In this document: one piece after another, positions 9,312 through 17,392 of the stretch
Numbering within the stretch: position 1 is the first letter of the stretch
Layout: every line of letters begins with the position of its first letter
Assembly: GCF_042647165.1 (NCBI RefSeq)
Contig: NZ_JBHRUV010000056.1
Reading direction: 5' to 3' (one strand)
Length of the DNA: 31,628 bases
Source of the DNA: Camelimonas abortus
Lineage (GTDB): Bacteria > Pseudomonadota > Alphaproteobacteria > Rhizobiales > Beijerinckiaceae
The notes under the pieces: generated by a model
Told to the model about the DNA's origin: nothing
Databases searched by the model: none
Seen by the model: only the letters and a program-made list of their open reading frames with translations
Program-made: the position numbers and the translations under genes

Positions 9312-12300
9312 TCAGAACCTGACCGTCAGGCGTCCGAGGGCTTCGTGGCTCCGGAGCGTCGCGCCAAGGCGCGCCCGGTATTCACCCCGCATCTCCACAG
9401 GGCCGGCGGTGAGCAGCGAGATGCCTGCGCTGGCGTCGAAGGTGACGCGGTCCTGCGCCTGAACGGCGAGGAAGCGCGCGCCGCCTGCGCCCAGCTGGGC
9501 CTTCGTCCCCAGCGCCGGATCGCCGAGGACGAGGCTGGCCCCCAGCGTCGCGTGAGGCCGCAGCCAGACGTCATTGCTGATCTGGAACGTCGTTCCGACC
9601 TCGACGCCGGGAGACAGCGTGGTGGTCCAGTCCTGCAGCGCGTCGAACCGGTACGCGGCCGGGAGGCTGCCGGCGGCGGCGAAGGCCGGCGCCCAGGCGT
9701 AGACGGCGTCCACGCTGGCGAACGGCCGGATGTCGACGTCGCCCAGCTTCGTCCGGTACGCGGCGTGCAGGCGCAGGCCCGCCGTCCACGCCTCCTGCCG
9801 GCTGCGCGCGCTCCAGTTCCTGTCTCCGATCGTGACCTGCTGGGCGACGTCATAGCCGCCGAAGCCGAGCTGGGCGGCGGCGGCCAGGGTCCATGGACCC
9901 TGGTCATGACCCAGCGCCACGGACAGGTCGCCTCCCTGTCCGCCCGACCGGACATGTCCGTCGCGCGCGTTCGTGTTCGCCGTCACATAGGCGCCGCTCA
10001 TGCCGAGCCACCATTGCGGAGCGATGTCCGCCCGCGCGCCGATGCGATAGGAGACGTCGCCATGTCGCGCGTCCTGATCCGGTCGCGCGGCCAACCGCCA
10101 GCCTGTGCTGCCCGAGATGCGTCCCCAGATGCACGCGGCGCCGTTCCGCCCGCCGCCGCCGTCGGGGCAGCTCATGGCGGCGTCCATGGCGCCGGACGCG
10201 CGCGCGACCTGGGCCTGCGCCTCCGCCAGATAACCGTCAGGGGAGAGGGACGCCACGGCCCTTTCATAGGATCCGGAACTGTTCACCCTGGCGAAGGCGG
10301 CGAAGAGCCGCGCGTTGGACAGCGCGCTGTCGTTCCAGGCCTGCTGCAGGCCGCCGGCCAGGTTCATTTCGTTGCGCGTGAGCCGCAGGCCGCTGGCGGG
10401 GCTGATGAAATCCGCCCGCGGGGCGATGGCCTGTCCGCCGTCCGACATGGTCCATGAGACCGGGCTGCCGTCGACGCCAGAGACTTCAACGGGTCCGGCC
10501 GTCGCCGGCGTCTTGCTGAAAATGACGTAGTCGCCCGGCAGCAGCGCGTCCATGACGTTGACGGTGATGGCCGTCGGTCGTCCGTCCGCGGACGCCCCGA
10601 TGGACAGCGCGCCGGTGACGGAAACGGCGTCGGCGCGCCGCTCCCCCCTGGTCGTGTCGACGTTGACGTCAACCGGCATCCTGCCGCCCTCCAGATGCAG
10701 GTCGCCGGTCGCTGACAGCGACGCGATGCTGTTGTTGCCGCCGACGTCGAGCGTGCCGCCGTCGACGACTTCAAACAGGCCGCCGGGGCCGAGATCGACC
10801 ACGCCATGGCCGGCAAGGGAACGGTAAACGCCGCTGTTGTTCACGCGCAGGATGCTTCCTGGCCGGTTTTCGTGATGACCGTGCCGGGCTGGCGCGACAG
10901 TATCCCGCAGGGCGCCGGACATGTCGTCTCCGTCTGGCCGCGCCGGACCCGGGCCGCGCATGAGGCGTGGTCCGTCGCCGGACTGGCCGGGCCCGTTCAG
11001 AAGCACCTCGCCCGTCAGCACGCCTTCAACCGTGATGGTGGCGGCGCGGGGGGCGCTGGCGATGATCGCCCTGCCGGAAAGGGCGGCGACCTCGGCGTTC
11101 GCGCCGATGTTGATTGTGGTCACGGCGTTGCGACCGGCGCCGCCGCCGTCAATGCGGATGGCGGCGCCCTTGCCCGAACCGCCGATGTACTGGCCGTCGT
11201 CGAGATTGATGGCGACGGGGCCTCCCTGCGAGGTCGGGTCGATGGCGCCGTTGGTCATCTGGCGACCGGTCTGGGCGAGAATGGCGTTGGCGTTTTCTCC
11301 AGTGGCGGTGATCGCGCCCCGCCAGGCGATGTCGATCCGGCCGCCGCGGCCGGTCGCCTGGCTGCGGCGCCGGCCGGCGGGATCCGTCGCGTCGGGAACG
11401 GCGCCGGACGCCCAGGCGCCGCCGCCGCCGCCGATGCTCTGCGCATAGACGCCGTTCGCGCCGGCCCCGTAAACGGCGATGCGCGCGTTCCGCCCGGAGT
11501 TGACGGAAACGTTTCCGCCGTCACCGGAGGCTTTTCCGTCGGCCACCGTCACGCTCGCGCCGTCGGCGCCGCTCACATAGCCGCCGCCGCCGCCGACGGA
11601 CTGCACCACAACGCCGTGCGCCCCCTTTCCCCATGTTGTGATCGCCGCGTCGGCGCTCACGGTCACCTTGACGGCCCCGCCGTCGCCGCCGGCGTTGTCC
11701 GAGCCGCCGATGGTGATGACATTGTAGCCGCGGAGCGGATCAAAACCGCCGGCGGCGCCATATATGCCGCCGCCTCCGCCGACGGACTGGGCGACGACGC
11801 CGGCCGCGCCGTCTCCGGACGTGGCGATGTCGCCGTCATGATTCACCGAAACCAGGCCGCCGTCGCCGCCAGCGCCGCCGGTTCCGCCGATGCGGATGGT
11901 GGCGCCGGCCGGCTGGAGCGTGCGCCACGCCATGAGCTGCGCGGCCCCGCGGAAGGAAGCGCTTTCCACAATGGCGTCGCCGGCGTTGATCAGAAGGGCG
12001 TCGATCAGCTCGTTGACGTTGCGGAAGAACGGCGCGGCCGTTTCCGGCGCGCCCAGCACCGCCGCGCCGCCGCCGCCGCCGACGCTCTGGGCGACGACGC
12101 CATGGGAGCCGGCGCCTTGCGTCCGGATGCGGCCGGCGTTGCTGATCTCCACGTCGCCGCCGGCGCCGCCGCCGCCGCCGGCGCCGCCAACGCCAACGTT
12201 GAGGGTGTAACGTCTCGGTCCCGGACTCGTGGCGTCGCCGGCGAAACCGCCGCCGCCGCCTGTTGACTGCCCGAACGCGCCGAAGGAGCCGTCGCCGTCC

Positions 12301-14408
12301 GTGCTGACCTCGCCGCTGTTGGCGATGACGACGCGCCCGCCGTCGCCGCCTTCGCCCCCAACGGTCACGTTCAGCCTGTACTTGCTGCCGATGGCGGGCG
12401 CGCCTGCGACGGCGCCCGCCCCCCCGCCGCCGCCGACCGACTGGGCGAAGACGCCATGGGAGGCCGCGCCGGAGGTGAAGACCGCCCCGTCATTGCTGAC
12501 GTCCGCTTCCTTGCCGTCGCCGCCTGCGCCGCTTGCGCCGCCAACGTGCATTCTGACTGACACGTCGGGCATCGGGGACGCCGCCTTTTCCACCCCGGCT
12601 ATTTTTCTCGCGATCTTTATCCCGGTGGAAATCAGGCTGTAATCGTGGTCGAACCGGAGTTTTTCCGTTGGATCCTGCGCCTCCTCACTGCCCGCCAGCC
12701 TTTTGATCTGGGAGATAAAGCCGGTCGAGGACTCATCATCATCGCTTTTCCTGAAAGCGCCGCCGTCGCCGCCGCCCCCGCCGACCGACTGCGCGAAAAC
12801 GCCATGGGAGACCGCGCCGCGGGTCACGACGGTTGACGTCCTCTCGACCGTAACCGCAGCCCTGCCGCCGTCCCCGCCTCCGCCTCCGGCGCCGCCGATG
12901 GCGAGCCGCAGGTCAAGCGGGCTGTCGCCCGAGTTGAAGACCGCCCCGCCGCGGCCGCCCCCGCCGCCGACGGACTGGGCCAGCACGCCATGGGCGGCTG
13001 CTCCACGGGTTTCGGTACGGGAGCCGCCGGCGTTGTTTACGATGACGTCGCCGCCCGCGCCGCCGGCTCCGCCGCGGCCGCCAACGTTGACCTGCATGGT
13101 CGCGACCGCTCCGGCCGGCAGTGTGGCGATAATCCGGTTGGCGAGTTCGCCGAATAAAACGCCCGGTCCAGCCGCCGTGACCACGGCGCCGCCGTCGCCG
13201 CCGCCGCCGCCGATGGACTGGGCGACCACGCCGCTGGACGCGTCTCCCGAGGTGATGACGACGCCGCTCCTGTTGCTGACCGTCACCAGGTCGCCGTCGC
13301 CGCCCGCGCCGCCGCGTCCCCCCTTCGCCGCCGCGGCGCCGACGCCGCCGATGTTGAGCACGTCCGCGGCCGCCGTCGCCGTCCCGCCGTCGCCGCCGTC
13401 GCCGCCGAGCGACATCCCGTGAATTCCGTAGGAGCGGTCGCCGCGCGTCATGATCGTCGCGCGGTCATTCGTCAGGTCGACGCGCCCGCCGTCGCCCGCC
13501 CCGCCTGCATCGCGGCTCCTGGCGTAGGCGTAGCCGAAGGGCGGCGCTGCGACCGACTGCGCGTAACCGTGGGCGCCGCCGCCAGCGCCGCCATCGCCGC
13601 CAACGCTCTCCCCGGAGATTCCGTGTGATCCGGCGCCCAGCGTCAGGATATCGCCGGTATTGATCACCCCGACAGTCTTGCCGTCGCCGCCGCGTCCGCC
13701 GTGACCCGAGGCGTTCCTGTCCATCGCAATGGACGGGATGAGGACAAAGCCAATCGCCGTCGCCGAACTGATGGCCTCGCCGCCGTCGCCGCCGTCGCCG
13801 CCCGCCGAACGGGCCGAGACGCCTGCGGCGTGATCCCCGGAGGTCACGATGGTCACCGCGCTGCTGACGGAGACATCGCCGCCGTCGCCCCCGTCGCCGC
13901 CATCGCCGCCCTCGGCGTACGCCCCGGAGACAAACAGGCCGGCGCTAGCGGCGCGCGCGTCGCCGCCCGCGCCGCCCCTGCCGCCGCCGGACCAGACGCG
14001 CACGCCGGCGTCGCCCCCAGCCGAGGTGACGACAGGGGCGCCATGGATGCTGACAGACCTGCTGGAGCCTGCGCCGCCCTTGCCGCCGTCGCCGCCGCGC
14101 GCGCTGGCGCCGAACAGGCCGCCAGACCTGTGGTTCGCGCCGTCGCGGCCATCGCCGGCCTCCATGCGCAGATCAACGGCCCCGGCCGTGGCGGCGCCGG
14201 GCGCCGTCGCCGCGCGCATGGCGTCAGTCATGGCCGCGGTCATGGCGTCATGACTGACGCCGCGCGGGCCCCGGTCCAGACCCCTGCGGCAGGCGCGCGG
14301 GCGCGCTCTTCCAGATCGCGCCGTTCGCCGCCGCCGGCTGCTCAGCCCGGGCGATATTGTTTGCCTGCGCGCCCAGAGCCGGCGTGACAGCCAGTTGCAG
14401 AAGGCCAA
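9312..14408 (-). CDS. Giant autotransporter: Gly-rich repeat passenger and beta-barrel
   Basis: Type Va secreted surface protein of about 1,640-1,698 residues in this frame. The passenger has about a dozen units, each ending in a motif like SHGVFAQSVGGGGG with a V.N.G.I.T.G strand before it, as expected of a long beta-helix. The last about 270 residues form the autotransporter barrel (from CIWGRISGSTGW to the terminal LTVRF) and end in phenylalanine, as required for BamA recognition. No signal peptide exists in this frame: upstream residues are arginine-rich, while a well-formed leader with its own ribosome site is in the +1-offset frame (14248-14493). A single-base difference between about 14250 and 14290 would fuse them into 1,726 residues. 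The coordinates given are the open frame; real coding in this frame probably begins near 14243-14265. The likely role is adhesion or autoaggregation. As written, the protein could not be exported unless the frame changes. Confidence 0.85.
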   Translation of the reverse strand: MAFCNWLSRRLWARRQTISPGLSSRRRRTARSGRARPRACRRGLDRGPRGVSHDAMTAAMTDAMRAATAPGAATAGAVDLRMEAGDGRDGANHRSGGLFGASARGGDGGKGGAGSSRSVSIHGAPVVTSAGGDAGVRVWSGGGRGGAGGDARAASAGLFVSGAYAEGGDGGDGGDGGDVSVSSAVTIVTSGDHAAGVSARSAGGDGGDGGEAISSATAIGFVLIPSIAMDRNASGHGGRGGDGKTVGVINTGDILTLGAGSHGISGESVGGDGGAGGGAHGYAQSVAAPPFGYAYARSRDAGGAGDGGRVDLTNDRATIMTRGDRSYGIHGMSLGGDGGDGGTATAAADVLNIGGVGAAAAKGGRGGAGGDGDLVTVSNRSGVVITSGDASSGVVAQSIGGGGGDGGAVVTAAGPGVLFGELANRIIATLPAGAVATMQVNVGGRGGAGGAGGDVIVNNAGGSRTETRGAAAHGVLAQSVGGGGGRGGAVFNSGDSPLDLRLAIGGAGGGGGDGGRAAVTVERTSTVVTRGAVSHGVFAQSVGGGGGDGGAFRKSDDDESSTGFISQIKRLAGSEEAQDPTEKLRFDHDYSLISTGIKIARKIAGVEKAASPMPDVSVRMHVGGASGAGGDGKEADVSNDGAVFTSGAASHGVFAQSVGGGGGAGAVAGAPAIGSKYRLNVTVGGEGGDGGRVVIANSGEVSTDGDGSFGAFGQSTGGGGGFAGDATSPGPRRYTLNVGVGGAGGGGGAGGDVEISNAGRIRTQGAGSHGVVAQSVGGGGGAAVLGAPETAAPFFRNVNELIDALLINAGDAIVESASFRGAAQLMAWRTLQPAGATIRIGGTGGAGGDGGLVSVNHDGDIATSGDGAAGVVAQSVGGGGGIYGAAGGFDPLRGYNVITIGGSDNAGGDGGAVKVTVSADAAITTWGKGAHGVVVQSVGGGGGYVSGADGASVTVADGKASGDGGNVSVNSGRNARIAVYGAGANGVYAQSIGGGGGAWASGAVPDATDPAGRRRSQATGRGGRIDIAWRGAITATGENANAILAQTGRQMTNGAIDPTSQGGPVAINLDDGQYIGGSGKGAAIRIDGGGAGRNAVTTINIGANAEVAALSGRAIIASAPRAATITVEGVLTGEVLLNGPGQSGDGPRLMRGPGPARPDGDDMSGALRDTVAPARHGHHENRPGSILRVNNSGVYRSLAGHGVVDLGPGGLFEVVDGGTLDVGGNNSIASLSATGDLHLEGGRMPVDVNVDTTRGERRADAVSVTGALSIGASADGRPTAITVNVMDALLPGDYVIFSKTPATAGPVEVSGVDGSPVSWTMSDGGQAIAPRADFISPASGLRLTRNEMNLAGGLQQAWNDSALSNARLFAAFARVNSSGSYERAVASLSPDGYLAEAQAQVARASGAMDAAMSCPDGGGGRNGAACIWGRISGSTGWRLAARPDQDARHGDVSYRIGARADIAPQWWLGMSGAYVTANTNARDGHVRSGGQGGDLSVALGHDQGPWTLAAAAQLGFGGYDVAQQVTIGDRNWSARSRQEAWTAGLRLHAAYRTKLGDVDIRPFASVDAVYAWAPAFAAAGSLPAAYRFDALQDWTTTLSPGVEVGTTFQISNDVWLRPHATLGASLVLGDPALGTKAQLGAGGARFLAVQAQDRVTFDASAGISLLTAGPVEMRGEYRARLGATLRSHEALGRLTVRF
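11410..13960 (-). repeat. DNA repeats encoding the autotransporter passenger
   Basis: About twelve degenerate repeat units, mostly 160-200 bases apart, with strong GCC/GCCGTC runs on the plus strand that encode the GGGGG or GGDGGDGG turns. Visible cores start near 11425, 11585, 11770, 12065, 12250, 12428, 12775, 12960, 13200, 13390, 13590 and 13790. Wider gaps (for example 12428-12775) contain a non-repetitive insert. Such arrays are prone to recombination between units and to mis-assembly from short reads. Confidence 0.7.
14221..14272 (-). other. C/G run plus 12-bp hairpin at the autotransporter frame change
   Basis: Read on the minus strand, a CCGGGGCCC run (14274-14266) is followed by five bases and then a perfect 12-bp inverted repeat, GCGTCAGTCATG (14260-14249) with CATGACTGACGC (14232-14221), loop 16 bases. 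The stop codon of the leader frame (14250-14248) overlaps the foot of the hairpin. A slip from CCC to CCG at 14268-14265 would enter the passenger frame. The layout resembles a recoding site, but a plain indel or a sequencing error in the C4 tracts (14269-14272, 14281-14284) explains it equally well. Confidence 0.45.
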
Positions 14409-14493
14409 TCGTCGCCGTGACGCCGATCACGCGCACGCTGCGGCGTCGCCCGCCCGACGTTGCTGCGCCTGGTCCGTGATTGCGCTGATCCAT
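14248..14493 (-). CDS. Signal-peptide leader of the autotransporter (out of frame)
   Basis: An 81-codon frame preceded by a good ribosome site (GGAAGG, six bases before the ATG at 14493). It encodes a charged N-region with a GGRRRSVRV segment, a hydrophobic stretch VIGVTATIGLLQLAVTPALG and an A-x-A-like cleavage region near ALGAQA, a typical Sec signal peptide for an outer-membrane or autotransporter precursor. It continues for about 40 residues and stops at 14248, whereas the passenger continues in the frame one base ahead. This is best read as the 5' end of the same gene, not as an independent protein. Confidence 0.7.
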   Translation of the reverse strand: MDQRNHGPGAATSGGRRRSVRVIGVTATIGLLQLAVTPALGAQANNIARAEQPAAANGAIWKSAPARLPQGSGPGPARRQS

Positions 14494-14847
14494 GAAGCAC
14501 CTTCCCTGACAATGGACCGGCGCATGCGAATGTCGCGCCGGTATTTGTGAAATAATTGCGAATATATGAGCGTTTCGAATATTTCCTTTGGAGGTACGTT
14601 ATAGATTCTGCGTATTTCTTATTGCGCCCAAAATAATCCATCAGTTTTCTCGAAAATATTACATTTTGAAGATCGTTTTTTGGGGGCGCCGGCTGTCGCG
14701 CGCGGCGCGGCGGGCGGGGGAGGAGCGGGCGGCGGCGCCGCTGACAGGTCGCGGCGGACATATTATTGACCGCCGTGAGACGCCGGCGCCGCGCGGGAGG
14801 GACGCCGCCGGCGGCAGGGACGCAGCAGAGGGTCAGGGAGAAACGTC
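14494..14847. promoter_or_regulatory. AT-rich divergent control region of autotransporter and alcohol dehydrogenase
   Basis: 354 bases without a gene. About 14535-14690 is strikingly AT-rich for this window (37 % GC in 14581-14640, counted by hand). On the minus strand a TATAAC hexamer (14603-14598) is a reasonable -10 for the autotransporter, giving a leader of roughly 95 bases; I see no equally good -35. The low GC suggests a site for a nucleoid-associated silencer or other regulator. The plus-strand alcohol dehydrogenase promoter must lie in the GC-rich right part, but I cannot place it. Confidence 0.4.
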
Positions 14848-15903
14848 ATGTTCGTGTGCACAGGCTACGCCGCCCAGGACGCAACCACGCCGCTGGCGCC
14901 GTTCACCTTTGAACGGCGCGATCCGGGGCCGCTCGATGTGGTCATCGAGATCACCCACTGCGGCGTGTGCCACTCTGACCTGCACGCCGTGCGCAACGAG
15001 TGGGGGAACACGCTCTATCCCTGCGTGCCCGGTCACGAGATCGTCGGCAAGGTCACCGCTGTCGGCGCGCAGGTGACGCGATTCCGCGTCGGCGACACGG
15101 CCGCGGTCGGCTGCCTCGTCGATTCCTGCCGCACCTGCGAGAACTGCCGCGACGGCCTCGAGCAGTACTGCGCGCGCGGCGGCACCGGCACCTATAACGG
15201 CAAGGACCGGGTGAGCGGCGGCCACACCTTCGGCGGCTACTCCAGCCACATCGTGGTGACGCAGGACTTCGTGCTGCGCGTGCCGGACAGTCTCGACCCG
15301 GCCGCCGCGGCGCCGCTGCTGTGCGCGGGCATCACCACCTGGTCGCCGCTGCGCCACTGGAAGGCGGGGCCGGGCAAGACCGTCGGCGTGGTCGGCCTTG
15401 GCGGTCTCGGCCACATGGCGGTGAAGTTCGCCCGCGCGCTTGGCGCAAAAGTGGTGCTGTTCACCACCTCGCCGTCGAAGGTGGAGGACGGCGCGCGCCT
15501 GGGCGCCGAAGAGGTGGTGCTTTCTGCCGACGCGAAGGCGGTGGCCGCCTGGCGCTCGAAGCTCGACCTCATCATCGACGCCGTGGCCGCGCCGCATGAC
15601 GTCAACATGTACCTCAACCTGCTGAAGCGCGACTGCACGCTGGTGCAGGTGGGCGCGCCGGACAGGCCGCTGCCCGTCAACGTCTTCAGCCTGCTGCCCA
15701 ACCGCCGCAGCTTCGCCGGCTCCATCATCGGCGGCATCGCCGAAACCCAGGAGATGCTGGACTTCTGCGGAGCCAACAACATTGTGGCCGATATCGAGCT
15801 CATCCCCATCCAGGACATCGAGAAAGCCTATGAGCGCATGCTGAAGAGCGACGTGAAGTACCGCTTCGTCATTGACATGACGTCGCTGCCGCGCGCCGCC
15901 TGA
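14848..15903 (+). CDS. Zn-dependent alcohol dehydrogenase (YahK/cinnamyl-ADH type)
   Basis: Medium-chain NAD(P)-dependent dehydrogenase that interconverts primary alcohols and aldehydes; 351 residues. Catalytic zinc ligands are Cys41 (CGVCHSD), His63-Glu64 (PGHE) and Cys159 (LLCAGIT); the structural zinc is held by Cys94, Cys97, Cys100 and Cys108. The cofactor fold has GLGGLGHMAVKFA from residue 183. The order and spacing match the YahK/CAD branch, which usually prefers NADPH and broad aldehyde substrates. The start is fixed by an AGGGAGA ribosome site eight bases before the ATG. It is transcribed divergently from the autotransporter and is followed by 260 bases before the ROK-like gene, so it is probably monocistronic. 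The physiological substrate is unknown. Confidence 0.92.
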   Translation: MFVCTGYAAQDATTPLAPFTFERRDPGPLDVVIEITHCGVCHSDLHAVRNEWGNTLYPCVPGHEIVGKVTAVGAQVTRFRVGDTAAVGCLVDSCRTCENCRDGLEQYCARGGTGTYNGKDRVSGGHTFGGYSSHIVVTQDFVLRVPDSLDPAAAAPLLCAGITTWSPLRHWKAGPGKTVGVVGLGGLGHMAVKFARALGAKVVLFTTSPSKVEDGARLGAEEVVLSADAKAVAAWRSKLDLIIDAVAAPHDVNMYLNLLKRDCTLVQVGAPDRPLPVNVFSLLPNRRSFAGSIIGGIAETQEMLDFCGANNIVADIELIPIQDIEKAYERMLKSDVKYRFVIDMTSLPRAA

Positions 15904-16163
15904 GGCCGCGCCGGCCGCCGGCTGGCCGCGGGGCGCCGCCACGATTCCGTGGCCGCGTGACTCCGGAGGGGCAGGTCCGGTCCCGCCGGAACGCCCTGCG
16001 CGGCCGGCGGCGCGCCCCCGGCGACCGCAGGGCGGCCCGGAGCATGGACCCCGGCCGCCAGGCGACATGTTCCCGGCGCGACGTCTTCATTTGCGCCGGC
16101 CGCGCTCCAGGCCGGAACGAAAGGACATGGCCGTCCGTTCCTTCCGCGACGGACGGAGGAGCC

Positions 16164-17300
16164 ATGACCAGCAGCAATGCCCGGGCCCGCAGCAAGCCGC
16201 CCGGCGGGCCGGCCCGCGCCGGCGCGCCGGCGGACGGACAGGCGCACGCCATCGCCGCGCACGGGGCGGCGCGCCTCGCCTCAGTGACGGTTGACAGCTA
16301 CAACCTCGAGATCCGGGACCGCGACGGCTTTGTCGGCGACCGCGCCAGCGGCCGCGCCTTTCGCGCCGCCCTCGGCGACATCCGCCGGGCGCTGCGCCGC
16401 ACGGACGAGGATCCGCTGGGCGACGGGCCGGCCGGGCGCATCAGCAAGGCCCGGCTCGACCGCGCCCTGACGAAGGGCGACGCCGAGGCCGCCGCGGTGG
16501 TGCACGGGGCCATCGAGACCTACGCCGCCAGCCTCGCCGACGTCATCCGCCGGTTCCTGCGCGATCCGGCGTGGAAAGACGTGGCGCGCATCGTCGTCGG
16601 CGGCGGCCTCAGGGAGAGCCGGGTCGGCGAGATCGCCGTGGCCCGCGCGGAAATGCTGCTGAAGGCGGACGGCGTCGCCATCGACATGGAGATGATCCGC
16701 CACCACCCGGACGAAGCCGGACTGATCGGCTGCGCCCACCTTGCCCCGGCCTGGGTGTATGAGGGGCATGACGCCATCCTCGCCGTGGACGTGGGCGGCG
16801 CCAACATCCGCTGCGGCGTGGTGGACGTGAACATCGCCAAAAGCCCGGACCTGGCGAAGGCGCAGGTGTGGAAGGCGCAGCTCTGGCGCCACCGGGAGGA
16901 GCGGCCGGGTCGCGGCGCCGCGGTGGAGCGCCTCACCGGCATGCTGGCCGATCTCGCCCGCCAGGCGCAGAAGAAGGGCCGCCGGCTGTGTCCGCTGGTG
17001 GGCGTGGGCGTGCCGGGGGTGATCGAGCCGGACGGCTCCATCGCCCGCGGCGCCCAGAACCTGCCCGGCGACTGGGAGAGCGCGCGCTTCAACCTCGCTC
17101 GCGCCATCGGCGAGGCCCTGCCGGAGCTCTCCGGCCACGAGACCATGGTGGTGATTCACAATGACGCGGTGGTCTAGGGCCTGAGCCAGATCCCGTTCAT
17201 GCAGGACGTGGCGCGCTGGGGCGTGCTCACCATCGGCACGGGCCTCGGCAACGCCTGCTTCACCAACCGCTCCGGCGGAGAGCGCCGGAAAGACGCCTGA
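16164..17300 (+). pseudogene. ROK/glucokinase-like protein with permuted motifs and an in-frame amber codon
   Basis: The start has a strong ribosome site (GGAGGA, three bases before the ATG). The frame reaches TAG at 17175-17177 after 337 codons and then continues in frame for 40 sensible codons to TGA at 17298-17300. Motif order is unusual: a ROK C-lobe signature comes first (GDAEAAAVVHGAIETYAASL, 105-124; ARIVVGGGLRESRVGEI, 141-157; DEAGLIGCAHLA, 183-194), then the N-lobe phosphate motif AVDVGGANIRCGVV (207-220), the GVGVPGVI loop (280-287), HNDA (332-335) and, after the amber codon, VLTIGTGLGNACF. An ordinary ROK kinase has the reverse lobe order, so this looks like a circular permutant. 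The amber lies at a position where CAG (Gln) would need one C-to-T change; without it the nucleotide-binding loop is lost. Sugar-kinase activity is unproven. A 260-base gap separates it from the alcohol dehydrogenase. Confidence 0.7.
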
Positions 17301-17359
17301 CCGGCGGCGGCGCGCTGCCGCCCGGCCCCGCGGAAAGGCCCTTCGCACGGCGCAGCGCA

Positions 17360-17383
17360 GGGCGGGCGCCAGGGCGCCCGCTC
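17360..17383. terminator. Bidirectional hairpin between the ROK-like gene and yghU
   Basis: An 8-bp perfect stem (17362-17369 with 17374-17381, CAGG loop), extendable to about 10 pairs, lies between two converging genes, 62 bases after the ROK-like stop and 10 bases after the GST stop. No U tract is visible on either strand. Confidence 0.45.
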
Positions 17384-17392
17384 CGGGCCGCC

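Noticed and set aside
10806..12266. Long plus-strand open frame opposite the autotransporter passenger
   Set aside because: It arises from the GCC-repeat DNA encoding the glycine runs; no ribosome site and low-complexity Ala/Gly/Pro translation.
11410..13960. CRISPR-like regular repeats
   Set aside because: The spacing is regular, but the units are degenerate, in frame and encode the autotransporter glycine turns; there are no identical repeats with unique spacers.
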